NCBI GenBank assembly: GCA_949775045.1 | Contig: OX459109.1 | Span: forward strand, 2,860,033 to 2,924,032 | Direction of reading: 5' to 3' | Source of the DNA: Metridium senile | Taxonomy: Eukaryota; Cnidaria; Anthozoa; Actiniaria; Metridiidae | DNA length: 64,000 bases | Part shown: piece after piece, positions 1 through 58,047 of the stretch | Layout of the letters: every line of letters begins with the position of its first letter | Numbering within the stretch: position 1 is the stretch's first letter | Notes under the pieces: model-generated | Told to the model about the DNA's origin: nothing | The model's input: only the letters and a program-made list of their open reading frames with translations | Databases searched by the model: none | Position numbers and translations under genes: made by a program

Positions 1-600
1 GAACTTTGTTAAGGTTCATTTAAAATTGCACTGTGAACACATACCAAATATTGCAAAATACATAAAGGAACTATATATATCATTGAAATATTTAAAGATA
101 AACGCACTTAAAGCTAGAACATTACGAAGAATTAGGACAAGACGAACTGCCTTCAAGTGTGTATAACAATTGAGTGCAAAACAAAGTTCTGAAGGTCGTT
201 AAACTGCATGAAAATTGCACTGAGAACACATAGCAAATATTACAAAATACATTAAGGAACTATATCATTGAAATATGTTAAGATAAACACACTTAAAGCT
301 AGAAAATTACGTAGAATAAGGACAAGACAAACTGTTTCATTTCTAGATCTAGTTTCACACTTGAGTGCAAACCGAAAGTTCTCAATATTATTATTATCTT
401 AATAAAACTTTGGAAACTACACTAAGTAATCTATTGAAAGGAATTCACGACATTTAGAATTTGAATCTTTGTTGAGGTTTTTCAACTGAAAATTGCACTG
501 AGCAAAATTCAGAAAGTAACTGTATCATTGAAATATTTAAAGATAGACGTAATTAAGCTAGAACATTACGTAGAATTAGGACAAGACGAACTTTCTTCAA
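1..600. repeat. Three degenerate tandem copies of a ~140-bp AT-rich unit
   Basis: Copies lie at about 1-150, 196-335 and 471-597. Each holds 'aaaattgcactg', 'gaactatat..catTGAAATAT', 'AAAGCTAGAA' and 'TTAGGACAAGACGAACT' in the same order. No coding potential is seen and the unit is not recognised. Confidence 0.65.
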
Positions 601-764
601 ATATGTGACAGTTCTGTTGCTTTTAAATCCTCTTCATGCATGCAGAAGAACAAAACTTGTATTCGACAAAAAAAAAGTAAACAATAAAAATATTTGCACT
701 TAACTGAGTTGTTGTGGTTTACTCTTGTTGTAATATGTCTTTTTGTCTTTGTTTTTTTTCAGGT

Positions 765-1200
765 TTGTTTTTGTTTTTTAATAATTTTCTTCCATTTTTT
801 TTGTAATTTATTTTCGCTCGTTTGTTTTGTTTGTTTTGTTTTAGTTTTTTTTTGTTGTTGTTCGCTCGTTTAAATTTGTTTGTTTAGTTGTTTTTGTTTG
901 TTTGTTTTGTTTCAGTTTGTTTGTTTGTTGTTTTTGTTTGCTCGTTAGTTGTTTTTTTTTTGTTTCAGTTTGGTTGGTTGTTTGGTTGATTTGTTAATTG
1001 GTTGTTCTGTTGTTGTTTGTTTGTTTAGTTGTTTTTTGTTTGTTTGTTTTGTTTCAGTTTGTTTGTTTGTTGTTTTTGTTTGCTCGTTAGTTGTTTTTTT
1101 TTGTTTCAGTTTGGTTGGTTGTTTGGTTGATTTGTTAATTGGTTGTTTTGTTGTTGTTTGTTTGTTTAGTTGTTTGTTTGTTTGTTTGCTTTGTTTCAAT
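765..1200. repeat. TTTG-rich low-complexity tract with an internal duplication
   Basis: The tract is built from GTTT/TTTG words. A segment containing 'cagtttggttggttgtttgg' occurs at about 966 and again at about 1107, so part of it is a ~140-bp direct duplication. Both strands stay open only because the repeat lacks stops, so it is not coding. Confidence 0.8.
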
Positions 1201-1305
1201 TTGGTTCGCTGGTTACAAAGTGTATTATTAGTTAAAGTGTGATATTCAACCGAACAATAAAATAGAGTGGTTTTCATTAACCCGCATGAAACAAAGTGTA
1301 TTAGT

Positions 1306-1560
1306 CAAAGTGTGATAGTCAAATAACAACAAAAGAACACAATAGAATTAAGGTGCATTAAAGAGTGATACACTAAAGTGTGTTTCTCGGGTTATATGAA
1401 AACCAATCTAACACAATGGAATTATTAGGGTGTATTAAAGAGTGACTGTGTTTCACGGGTTAGAGCACTAACGCGTGCAACACTCTTTAGTGTATATTCA
1501 CTCTTTAATGCACCTTGATTATATTGTGTTATTTTGTTGTTATGTGAATAACACTTTGTT
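1306..1560. mobile_element. Foldback MITE-like element
   Basis: The left arm ('aataacaacaaaagaacacaat', then 'ggtgcattaaagagtga') is mirrored by the right arm ('tcactctttaatgcacct', then 'attgtgttattttgttgtta'). One arm of the same element recurs at 33385-33463, inside intron 22 of the receptor gene. Confidence 0.6.
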
Positions 1561-1789
1561 TTGATTAATGAGAACAGCTCTAATGAGAACCACTTTTTTA
1601 GGTCCTAAATAGTTAGCACATGTACATGTTTCAAACATATTTGGCGTGCACTCTACAGGCCTAGCTGCAAATGAGCCCATACGAAATGACAATAATGTAT
1701 CATATAGTAGCAGCATAGATAATTTTATTGTCATAATGTTTTCATCTTTTAGTTAGGTGTCAGATTCCGTATTTTACTTGTAGCTGCTC

Positions 1790-2217
1790 TGGGTTGATAT
1801 GCAGGCCGGCTGTAGGGTTCATATGCATGCCTGCTGGTGGGTTCATATGCAGGCCGGCTGGTGGGTTCATTTGCGGGCCTGGGATCATTTGCTGGCCTGC
1901 TGGGATCATTTGCTGGCCTGGGATCATTTGCAAGCCTGGGATCGATCATTTGCGGGCCTGTGAACATTTGCTCGCCGGGGTTCATTTACGGGCCCTGGGT
2001 TCATTTGCGGGCCTAGCTGGGATCATTTGCGGGTCTGGGTTCATTTGCGGGCCGGGGTTCATTTGCGGACCTGGGTTCATTTGCGGGCCGGGGTTCATTT
2101 GCGGACCTGGGTTCATTTGCGGGCCGTGGTTCATTTGCGGGTCTGGGTTCATTTGCGGGTCTGGGTTCATTTGCGGGCCGGGGTTTATTTGCGGACCTGG
2201 GTTCATTTGCGGGCCTG
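1790..2217. repeat. GGGTTCATTTGCGGGCC minisatellite
   Basis: About 20 or more copies of a 16-24-bp unit with core GGTTCATTTGCGGGCC, alternating GGGCC and GGACC. Open frames on both strands are products of the repeat. The same unit occurs in inverted orientation at 32740-33385 in intron 22. Confidence 0.9.
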
Positions 2218-2254
2218 TTTACAGTAATCTACTATACAAACCTGTAAAGTTATA

Positions 2255-2870
2255 ACTTACATTCAAGTTTAATATCTCCAAATACCTTTGCTTTTAATGA
2301 CTCGACAACATTGTGTCTGATGTTATCAGCAGTATAAGGATATAAGTTGGGCATTGAAACAAATTTTCAATAGCTGAGCAGTATTGAAAATTTGTATCGT
2401 TTTGTACAAGATGTTATGCCATCAGCAGGTAAACGACTCTTTCCGGTCCCACCTCACAACGCGGAATATTGTTTTGTTCGCCTTAGCAGTTTTTAGTCAG
2501 CGTGGCTTATATGTGTAGGACCACAAGTACGCAAACACAAGAATGGTTTTACCCTTGAAAAAGCACGTAATTTTAACTGTGCCAATTTTTTTTCATTAGA
2601 GAGAAGAGCGAAAAGCGTTTGATTTCGCTTGAGGAATTTTTCAGAATTTTTTTCGTAGAAAAGAGGGATCCGAAAATGTCAAAAAGATAGAAAAGCATTT
2701 TAAGCATATGATCATATGGCCGAAATGTTGTTATATGATATCGAAAAGAGCAGAAAAAAATATTTTGTTTGGACTTTTCAGTGAAGTGGATTATTTAATT
2801 TGAGACGGAGTCAATGTTATTATTCACCGATATTCACTGAGCCTGAGGTGAAATATTAATTGCTTTAGCA
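2255..2870 (-). mobile_element. Dispersed ~600-bp repeat, copy A (inverted partner at 6890-7465)
   Basis: Reverse-complementing 6890-7465 aligns to this stretch with few changes, for example 'acttacattcaagtttaata', 'aacgcggaatattgttttgtt', 'agtcagcgtggcttatatgtg' and 'tatgatatcgaaa.gagcaga'. Unclassified interspersed element; no intact ORF. Confidence 0.7.
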
Positions 2871-2967
2871 TAAATATATCTGATTATTTCAAAAGTAAAA
2901 ATAACCAGCCTTTTTTGAAGAAAAATTGTTCATTTCTTATTTCTAAAAGCGCTGTAGGTGATTGTCG

Positions 2968-3150
2968 AGAAATACAGTGGAGCCCCGTTGCTCCGGCCAC
3001 TCATGAAGAGACAGCCAAAGTGGCCGTATTAGGCGGGTCAATTTTATAGAAAATGTATGGGCACGCCTTTTGTCTGGACCTAAAAAAACTGGCCGCAATA
3101 ACGGGGTGGCCGTATTAAGCGGGTGGCCGTAAGGCGAGGTTCCACTGTAG
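2968..3150. mobile_element. CAGTGGAACC-type foldback element
   Basis: Starts 'tacagtggagccccg' and ends 'cgaggttccactgta', with internal 'ggccgtatta..cgggt' words in both orientations. Related copies lie at 18400-18560, 27460-27720 and, more divergent, at 19026-19100 and 25048-25280. Confidence 0.7.
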
Positions 3151-3349
3151 TGTGAATCTCTCGACCAATCACCGCGTGCGATTTTATATAATCACTTGTG
3201 TATTTCTAATAAATTAATTTTTACAAAATATTCTGCCGTATATAAGAAAACCAAACATTAATATACGTTGGTTGCTTTTCCTTTACCTCCTGAATACGCT
3301 CAGCAATTTTTACTTGAGAAATTTTCCTGACAAATAATTTATTGCTCGT

Positions 3350-3630
3350 GCCATAAAATCGTGTTCGCGCATGGCGAAGTACAAAGATGATATGTTTCAA
3401 AAACATTTCTTGTTTCCTTCCCTTCCCCTCCCCTCCCCTCCCCCTCCTCTCCCCAATCCCTCCAAAAGCGAAGGGAGAGGGCCCTGGGAACGAGGTTGGC
3501 CATGCAGGCTATTCTAATGTACTTAACCATCAAAACCCCAAATCACCCTGACATTTAGCTTATCGTTGTTCCAATGTCACGTACGGTTTGTTTTAATCAA
3601 AAACTTCCTTGTTTGTGGTGTGTTTGTGTT
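3350..3630. mobile_element. Dispersed repeat paired in inverted orientation with 57205-57400
   Basis: Contains 'agtacaaagatgatatgttt', 'atcaccctgacatttagctt' and 'acttccttgtttgtggtgtg', all reverse-complemented at 57205-57400. The inner 'agggccctgggaacgaggttg' recurs near 23950. Confidence 0.6.
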
Positions 3631-3846
3631 TTGTGGAGTCGCCCCCACGTGTGGATCTGTCAAATGTTAGACATTTATGGCCTTTCAGTACAAGTACCTA
3701 GTCTGAAGCGATCATTTTGCTTATGAGGTTACACAATGAACGCTCTAAGTGTGTTGATTGTGGTTAGGATTATTGTTATTCCGGATCAGTCTGTTGAAAC
3801 ATGAGAGCGGAAACGATAGAGAAACATAACAGAGGAAATGATAAAA

Positions 3847-4035
3847 TGGAAAGAGAAGAGAAGAGAAGAGAAGAGAAGAGAAGAGAAGAGAAGAGAAGAG
3901 AAGAGAAGAGAAGAGAAGAGAAGAGAAGAGAAGAGAAGAGAAGAGAAGAGAAGAGAAGAGAAGAGAAGAGAAGAGAAGAGAAGAGAAGAGAAGAGAAGAG
4001 AAGAGAAGAGAAGAGAAGAGAAGAGAAGAGAAGAG
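3847..4035. repeat. (AGAAG)n homopurine satellite tract
   Basis: About 37 uninterrupted copies of the pentamer AGAAG/AAGAG. The open frames here (RREEK and SSLLF repeats) are artefacts of a 15-nt coding period without stops. Confidence 0.97.
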
Positions 4036-4514
4036 TTTATCAGTATACTGACAGGATATGTATGTTGTTGGATCTTTTCGGTGTTTTCGCTACCGTGGTT
4101 GCAGTGGCATTGCATCATTCTGTAATCGTTCTCTCTTTTACACAAACAAGATTTCATAAGCACAGTTGAGTTTATATGGATTTTAATGCATGCTCCGCTT
4201 TACCGGTCAACTGTGTTGAACCACCACACGTGAATTCTCAGTGTGTAATGTTGATGAATGACCGCAAACTGATCGTTCACGATGGGACATGTCCGGATCT
4301 ACATGCATGTTGTACAGTAACAATGAATGTAACTTACATTTTCTCTTTCATTCTATTTTGCTTGTTCTCTAGTCTGTTCTCGCTATATTTTAGCCTGCAT
4401 AGCTGGCCCTTGGGGGATTGTGGAGAGGCTTTCCCTCCCCCTTTCCCCCAGAGCCAGGCTACGCAGGCTAGCTATACTGATTTTCATATTATACTTTTGT
4501 CCGTCTTGTTTTTT

Positions 4515-4642
4515 TTTTTTCTCATTTCAGTTTCTTCTCTTCTCATTTCAGTTTCTTTTCTTCTCATTTCAGTTTCTTCTCTTCTCATTTCAGTTTCTTC
4601 TCTTCTCTTCTCTTCTCTTCTCTTCTCTTCTCTTTTCTTTCC
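4515..4642. repeat. TTCTC / 'TTTCTTCTCTTCTCATTTCAG' homopyrimidine repeat
   Basis: About four copies of a 20-21-nt pyrimidine-rich unit, then pure (CTTCT)n. It is complementary in composition to the purine tract at 3847-4035. Each unit also resembles a polypyrimidine plus CAG acceptor. Confidence 0.85.
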
Positions 4643-4649
4643 ATTTATT

Positions 4650-6265
4650 CTCTAAAACTATATATGAATTTCATATATAAGATATACAGTACATTTCGGT
4701 CTTAGAATGCAACATTTATTCGTTATTCAGATTGCACAACTCAACCTTTTGCCGGAACTGTTTGAGCGCTGGTTCGTGATTCCGGTTTTGCCCAGAGCCC
4801 ACGCAAGAAACCGATTACATCAATGCAAGGCAAAGGTGACCTGTCAATAACGTTTAGGTAGCTCTCCATGCATGGCTGGCTGTTTTATTCGCCCACGTTT
4901 AACCCCGTTCATCATTTGCATATCATTGCCCTAACCAACAATCGTTTGCAGGCCCTGTGGAGACCTGTGGTCTATTGAGCTGCATAACTGAACAGTTCCA
5001 TTGGCTAACCCACTAAAGAGAAAATTGGCAAAGATACAGATATTCGAGTTGAAATTAGCTTGGCTTGCACAAAATCGACTAGCAAAATCGGAACTCATTC
5101 AACCTTTCGTGTCAACATTTGGCTGCAGACAACCGAGTGACCACAGACGGATCAAGACAGATGTATTTATAAAGGTAGGATATCATAATAGGCCTGTTTG
5201 ATCGGCGAAGTTTCAGAATCTTCTAGTGTCTCTTCTAAAGAGTATAATGAGAACTTGTTTTCTTTCGCTTTTAAACTATATTCCTGGCCTTTATTGAAGC
5301 ATTTCAATTTGTTCGTGATCAATGCAATGTGCTTTTGCTACTGTGCATAAATAATTTTGTTCTCAATCGCCGGATATTGCATTATCGATATAGTATAAGC
5401 TACTGCAACTGTAAAATAACTTCATATTCAAAACAAACCATTGTTGAATAAACGAGGGATTTTACCCAAAATCATCAGGACTTTGTTTATAAACTTTGAA
5501 AGAAATCGCCATTGTTCCAAAATAGTGAAGCATTCACCTTTGTACCGTGTTGGCCAGACTCTTTACTGTGCTTTCTTTATACATTAATATATTTTCTGTG
5601 GTATTAATTTAAAGGAAGTGGCCAATCTTCATAAAACAACATGCTCACACTTCTTCATTTCTGATAAGTAACAAAATGCCGTAGTTAAATCAATTTTTTT
5701 TACTGGTGAATCCTTGGTCACCAATATTTCTGGACTTATATGGTACTGCATTGCTTGGAGGTCATGAGTTTGGTATTAAATGATCATTGACTGTCGATTA
5801 AGTTTAATAATATAATTTGGAAAAATATTGTTTATTTATGCAAACTTGTAATTGTTTTGAGCACATGTTCACAGAAGACTGAATCAGTGACGCATGCATA
5901 ATGTTTCTCTGTGTTTTTAGAACGTGATTTTCGCCTTTTGTTTGTTTGTCAGTGTGTGTTAATTGTCCATTTTTGTTTTTAGTTACGTCACACAAAATCA
6001 AAACTATTTGTTTCACAATCAGAGCAAAGTTTGAATATAAATTATATAGTAAGTGCTGCTTTTTTGGTCCACTATATATATATTATTATTATTTTAGCTT
6101 TAGCTTAGTAGTTAAGAAATGTTTCCCCTATGATTAGCAGGGTTTTTTTAATTCGATCCTTGGAGAGATATTTTGAAACGAAGTACAGTTTCGATCTCAT
6201 GTCAAGCCAAACTGAGTTAATTTACATGAGACAAGACGTCAAGCAAATGACTGCTTAGTACACAT
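4650..6265. other. No gene recognised
   Basis: AT-rich intergenic sequence. The open frames are all under 70 codons, lack recognisable domains and are not bounded by convincing splice sites. No RNA gene was seen. Confidence 0.6.
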
Positions 6266-6267
6266 AT

Positions 6268-6605
6268 TATACAATAGAAACTAGCGAGTAAACTAGTATA
6301 GGCTGCGTCGGTGTTTGATATAAACGATAAATGGAAACTAGCGAGTAAACTAGGCTGCGTTGGTGTTTGATATAAACGGTAAATGGAAACTAGCGAGTAA
6401 ACTAGTATAGGCTGCGTTGGTGTTTGATATAAACGATAAATGGAAACTAGCGAGTAAACTAGTGTAGGCTGCGACGGTGTTTGATATAAACGATAGGTAT
6501 ATATATAATGAAATTTGTAACACCGTAAAAAAATTTTGACTTAACTTTACTAACGTTTCGAGCTTTATATAGCCCTTCGTCGGAGTAAAAGTAAAAAAAA
6601 AAAAA
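6268..6605 (-). mobile_element. Element with ~57-bp tandem units and a GTTTCGAGC..CCCTTCGTCGGAG end
   Basis: Four copies of a unit with 'ctagcgagtaaactag' and 'ggctgcgtcggtgtttgata' (6278-6496) are followed by 'gtaacaccgtaaaaaa', 'gacttaactttac' and 'cgtttcgagc...cccttcgtcgg'. The same arrangement recurs at 60949-61212, and the end alone at 8709-8785. It resembles the termini of dispersed retroelements; the class is uncertain. Confidence 0.65.
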
Positions 6606-6889
6606 GTAAAAGTAAAGAGCTAAGTACACAAACAATATGATTGTATGAATAGACTGACAATAAAGGAAATGTAACGAGGAATATTCAATATAAAAACAGC
6701 GAAAATTAGTCGAACACTTCTTCATCGTCTACACGGGAAATGAAAGATTGTCGGTGAAAAATTGCTGATCGTCTGACACGAGCAATAAATTATTCGTTAG
6801 AACAACTTGTCAAGGAAATATTGCAGAACGTGTCCATGCAGGAGTCAAGGAAAAGCAACCTTCTTTCTCAAGACCTTTTACCTCCGCTT

Positions 6890-7465
6890 TCGGGGGAAAA
6901 GTTACTCGTACCGATATCACTCGGGGTAGAATAATCCATCTCGCGTAATCCATTTCATTAAAAGTCAATAAAATATTTTTTTCTGCTCTTTCGATATCAT
7001 ATAACAATAACATCCCGGGTCACGTGATCATATGGTAAAATGCTTTTCTATACTGTATATTTTTACCGTTTTCGGATCCTTCCTTTCAACGGTAAAAATT
7101 CTGAAAGATTCTCCTATCAGAAATCAAACCATCGCTTTTCTCTCTAGAAAAAAAAAATTGGCACAGTTACAATTGCGTGCTCACTGAAGTCTAAAACCAT
7201 TCTTTTGTTTGTACTTGTGGCCATTCCGTACACATATAAGCCACGCTGACTAAAAACTGCTGAGGTGAACAAAACAATATTCCGCGTTGAGAGGTGAGAC
7301 CGGAAAGAGTCGTTTACTGCTGATGTATGGCGCAACATCTTGTACAAAACGATTGAATATTCAATGCCCAATTTGTATCCTTACTGCTGATAACACCAGA
7401 CAAAATGTTGTCGAGCCATTAAAAGCAAAGGTTCTTGGAGATATTAAACTTGAATGTAAGTTGTT
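6890..7465 (+). mobile_element. Dispersed ~600-bp repeat, copy B
   Basis: Inverted partner of 2255-2870. It ends with 'ggagatattaaacttgaatg' and contains 'acaaaacaatattccgcgtt'. No intact coding capacity is seen. Confidence 0.7.
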
Positions 7466-7471
7466 CCACTG

Positions 7472-7671
7472 ATAAGAATTTTAACGTTTTATATTTATTT
7501 ATTTTATATTTTGATCTGATAATACAGAACTCAAATTATACAAATTCACTCATTTTGCGTACATGTTATATGTAATTTGTTTTACCGATAAGAATTTTAC
7601 CTTTTATACTTATTTATTATCTTATAATACAGAACTAAAATTATACAAATTCACTTTTTTGCGTACATGTG
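7472..7671. repeat. Two-copy ~90-bp tandem duplication
   Basis: Both copies (7472-7565 and 7587-7670) hold 'gataagaatttta', 'aatacagaact', 'aaattatacaaattcact' and 'gcgtacatgt'. They are AT-rich and non-coding. Confidence 0.75.
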
Positions 7672-8190
7672 ATAATATATTATTTGACCTAAAACGGACG
7701 TGTTTAGTTCAGCTTTTTATTCATAGATGCCCTTATTACTTGAGAAAAACATCAACTCAATTACTTATTGTCAAAGTTTTGAGTACGTTTTTAAAAGTTC
7801 ATGTTTTTGCTTTTTGTCCAAAAACTGAAGTGTGTGTAAAACATTGAGCTTATAAATTCTTACAGGTTGTTTAGAGAATATGAAAGTCCATTTATCAGCT
7901 TATATTATTACGATATAAAATATTCCAGCTGGTTCACTGAGATATGCTAGTTTGCTGATCAGATAATTTAATAATTGGATACCTTATTTGGAATAACTTG
8001 GCCGCAAGTAGTGACAGATTTTGTTTTGATTCAGTGAACCTGTTTTCAAATAATGCGTGTCATTTAACTGAAAAGTTGAAAGTTTTGAGTATAAGATTGA
8101 GTTGGGTTTTTCGAAATGTGCTTTTTAAAAACGCTAAAACACTGTATGCAAAATAGCAAAATGCAAAATTACGCATTAACGCGTAACTGA

Positions 8191-8424
8191 GTAAATCGAT
8201 GTATCTGCAGCTCCTCATTGCAAAATCGACTGAGTAGTGGTTACTCAAATAACTGAGTAAATCGATGCATCCACAGTTACTCACTGCAAAAACGACTGAG
8301 TAGTGGTTACTCAAATAACTGAGTAAATTGATGCATCCACAGTTACTCACTGCAAAAACGACTGAGTAGTGGTGGTTACTGAAATAACTTAGTAAATAGA
8401 TGCATATCCACAGTAACTCACTAA
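8191..8424. repeat. 66-bp tandem repeat with paired TTACTCA/TGAGTAA words
   Basis: Three to four copies of a 66-bp unit, each with 'gactgagtagtggttactca' followed by 'aataactgagtaaat'. TGAGTAA/TTACTCA resembles the AP-1/bZIP half-site family. The array lies about 150 bp upstream of the first coding exon of the receptor gene, so a regulatory role is possible but only inferred. Confidence 0.8.
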
Positions 8425-8568
8425 AATTGAAAAACATCATCATCACCATTATCATTCCCGTCTTAACTATTCTCATCATCGTCCAAATCCTCCATTTTCA
8501 TCATCATCACCATCGTTATCATCATTATCATTTTCATCAATTTTTTTCTTTTTCAATTTCAGATCAAA

Positions 8569-55283
<46,715 letters not shown>

Positions 55284-56110
55284 TCATATGGCTTGTCGTT
55301 AGACTCAACTCGTGCAGACTCTGTTCATAACTAAGACCTAGACTGTACAGACAGTTATACAGTGGTTTCGAGTAGCATATCATACCGAGGCATTTCCCAC
55401 GAGTCACTTGTATTTTCTAGTACACACACGAGCTTTTAGGCGAGTGTGTATGCGAAGAAAAGACAAATGACGAGTGGGATATTCACCGTAGGTCACGAGG
55501 AAACATTGTATAACTATTTTAGCCCACATCATATAAAATATAGAGAGCCTGCGATGTCTCATGGTAGAAGAAGCAGTCGAGTACCGCCGAATATACTATG
55601 TTTTTCAAGGATTCTGATTGGCTGTATTTTATATGATGTGGGATAAAAGGTTATAGACAGGTCTAAGATGAAAGGAATACAGCTATTTTTAAACTGAAAG
55701 GTTACCAACGAGATGGGTCATTTGAAATAGGTGTACTTGTATGCCTGTAAATCGTTTCCTTCTTGGGATGACCTATCGCCATAAACAACCTTTTTAAAAT
55801 AGGAATTATAGTTTTTACGTTGATAAAGTAATTTTGCTGTTTATATAGCTACAAGCTTTTTTTATTTTTAATGTTAAGTTTTTATAGTGCTAGATGTACA
55901 TTGTATATTAAGTAATAGAGTACAAACATTAAAAACGTGAAACATAAATAGTACTAAATAGTGATATTTTATGCTAATTCTATTGTTTCCTATTGTTTAA
56001 TTAGCTTTAATTAGCACTATTTAGCACTAATTAGTACTACTTGTTTCATGGTTATAATATTTGTACTCTAGCTTAGCTTGTTTAGTATTTTTTATTTGTA
56101 GAAATAAACT
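55284..56110 (+). promoter_or_regulatory. Candidate 3' UTR of the receptor gene with AATAAA at 56103
   Basis: No further coding exon is needed after the TAA. The first canonical AATAAA I see downstream is at 56103-56108; an ATTAAA lies near 55928. The stretch includes a foldback at 55524-55643 ('cccacatcatataaaata' mirrored), related to 11097-11190, so the UTR end may be nearer. Confidence 0.35.
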
Positions 56111-56640
56111 TTGATAAGTTTAGCTTTAGATATAAAAATTAGAATAAATACAAACGCTAAGTTGGTTGCACGATGTCGAAACGTTGTGAAACCAACTTAG
56201 CGTTTGTGTTCATTCTAATTTTAGAAATAAACTTACAAACAAATGATCGTTTTTTCATTGATAAAGTAATTTTGCAGTTCATATCTACACGTTTTTTTAA
56301 TTTTTAAAGTTAAGTTTTTATAGTTATAGTTTTACACAAGTTATAGCTTAGCTAGTTTAGTAATGTTCATTTGTAGAGATAAACTAACGGCAAACAAATT
56401 ATCGTTTTTACGTCGATAAAGTAATTTTGCTTCTCAAAGCTCCAAGCTTTTTTAATTTTTAAAGTTGAGTTTTTTAGATTTACACAAGTTATAGCTTAGC
56501 TAGTTTAATAATTTTCATTTGTAGAAATAAACTAACAAACAAATGATCTTTTTTACGTTTATAAGGTAATTTTGCTGTTCATAGCTCCAAGTATAGTAAA
56601 GTTAAGTTTTTATAGTGATAGAATTGCATAAGTTATATTT
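55810..56640. repeat. Four ~150-bp direct repeats, interrupted by two foldbacks
   Basis: Units start near 55815, 56250, 56405 and 56555, each with 'gataaagtaattttgc' (or a variant), 'agctccaagcttttttaatt', 'aaagttaagtttttatag' and 'ttatagcttagctagtttag'. Between units 1 and 2 sit a foldback at 55917-56073 ('gagtacaaacatt' and 'aatatttgtactc') and another at 56136-56224 ('aaacgctaagttggtt' and 'aaccaacttagcgttt'). Confidence 0.8.
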
Positions 56641-56829
56641 TAGCTAGGAATGTGTATCCTCTGATAACAGGGATGTATTTTTTTATTTGTAGAAACAAAC
56701 CCATAAATATATGATTGTTTTTTAAAACGTTTTACTTGAATATAAGGTATGTAAGTTAATCGTTGATATTAATTAAACACTGTTGATCTTAGCAGCAATT
56801 GAAGTAACTGCGGGTGAGTGGTAGGGATG

Positions 56830-57065
56830 ATCGGCGTACCTTTTTGGGTTAAAAATATCTCCTGTGCGTCCTTTTAGGGTTCTGGCTGAAAATTCAGTTA
56901 CATAACATGATTCCGTACCTGTAAGGGTCATTTTTACTCTGCTTTGTTGCTTGGAGTAAGCTTGGCTGGCAAGAACATCGCACAGCCGTACCTTTTACGG
57001 GTTGAAATCAACAAGGCTTTAACAGTTATTTTAATCTGTGCGTACCTTTTAGGGGTCGTTTTCAA
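56830..57065. repeat. Degenerate CGTACCTTTTAGGGGT repeats
   Basis: 'gcgtacctttttgggttaaa', 'gcgtccttttagggttctg', 'ccgtacctgtaagggtca', 'ccgtaccttttacgggttga' and 'gcgtaccttttaggggtcgt', spaced 30-60 bp apart. Not coding as far as I can tell. Confidence 0.65.
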
Positions 57066-57204
57066 AACCTCCGCCGATCACCTCTACCACTTGGACAAGG
57101 GGCCCTGGGTACTAGCTAGTGGTATAGTTCTATCTTGTTTTGGCGTTTGTAAATCTGAAGGTTTGTTTTTGCGGACAAAAACTTACAGAGGATAAATAAA
57201 ATTA

Positions 57205-57400
57205 CTAGCTAGATCAAGCGATCCATAAACACACCACAAACAAGGAAGTTTTGGATCAATACACACCGTACGTAACATTGGAACAACGATAAGCTAAATG
57301 TCAGGGTGATTTGGCCGGGTTTTGATGGTCTAGTACATTAGAATTTTTTTTTTGAAACATATAATCTTTGTACTTCGTCATGCGTGCGCATGAACAACAT
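57205..57400. mobile_element. Dispersed repeat, inverted partner of 3350-3630
   Basis: 'cacaccacaaacaaggaagt', 'aagctaaatgtcagggtgat' and 'aaacatataatctttgtact' are the complement of the left copy. Confidence 0.65.
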
Positions 57401-57906
57401 TATTTTTTGAGTCGACCATCCATCTCGTATCCAGCGTGCAGTATACGAGATTGGTCGACCATGCATAAGCTTGGTTTTCATGTTTTTAACTGATCTTCGT
57501 GAACTCATGCAGGTGCTACTGAGTAAGGCGGTGATTTCTGAGGATGTTGCTGGCTGTTGTTTTTTTTTCGCATCGATGATGTTGTTTTCCTTGTAATATT
57601 GTTAATATATATATTTTTTTGTGCTATTGATATGATATTGTTGCTGTATATCTTTGCTGTTGCTGCAGCTGAGAGGAAAAGCATCTAACGCTTCATCTTC
57701 ATTACATCCACCTTCATATTATGGGTGGGTTTTTTTTTCAAGACCTAAAGCAAATAGTACCCAAAACCTAATTTAAAACACTCGCATTTTCCATATTTTC
57801 ACTAGTGAAGCTATGAAAAAGTTATGTACCAAATGTCCCGTATGTACGCACGCGTCCTAAAAACGTTTTCCCGCCAGTTTGTTGTCGCTTGTTCCTGCAA
57901 AAAAAA

Positions 57907-58047
57907 ATGGCGGCTCCTCGGGTTTTCGTAGAGGCTTCAGACGACGATGTGTTGAAGATTTCAAAAGCAAATGAAAACGAAAATACTGCAAAGAAAACTG
58001 TGATTTATCTAGTTACTGTGTACAAATTTTTATGCACGTTCTTGTAA
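57907..58047 (+). pseudogene. Short coding fragment, possible first exon of a transposase-related or QRICH1/ZMYM-type gene
   Basis: The ORF starts MAAPRVFVEASDDDVLKI and contains NENTAKKTVIYLVTVYKF before TAA. The order 'F-V-x-x-S-[DE]-[DE]-[DE]..., then NT-x-K-x-[TA]-V' resembles the N-terminus of Crypton-derived proteins such as the QRICH1/ZMYM2 group in cnidarians. A donor GTAAGG overlaps the stop, so it could be a real 5' exon, but no compatible next exon was found. It could also be chance. Confidence 0.35.

Noticed and set aside
3339..3533. Minus-strand frame with MANLVPRALSLRFW
   Set aside because: It lies in a dispersed repeat (also near 23950 and 57205) and has no domain or exon context; a translated repeat.
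6279..6496. CRISPR-like direct repeats
   Set aside because: The units are contiguous ~57-bp tandem repeats without unique spacers, in an animal genome; part of a dispersed element.
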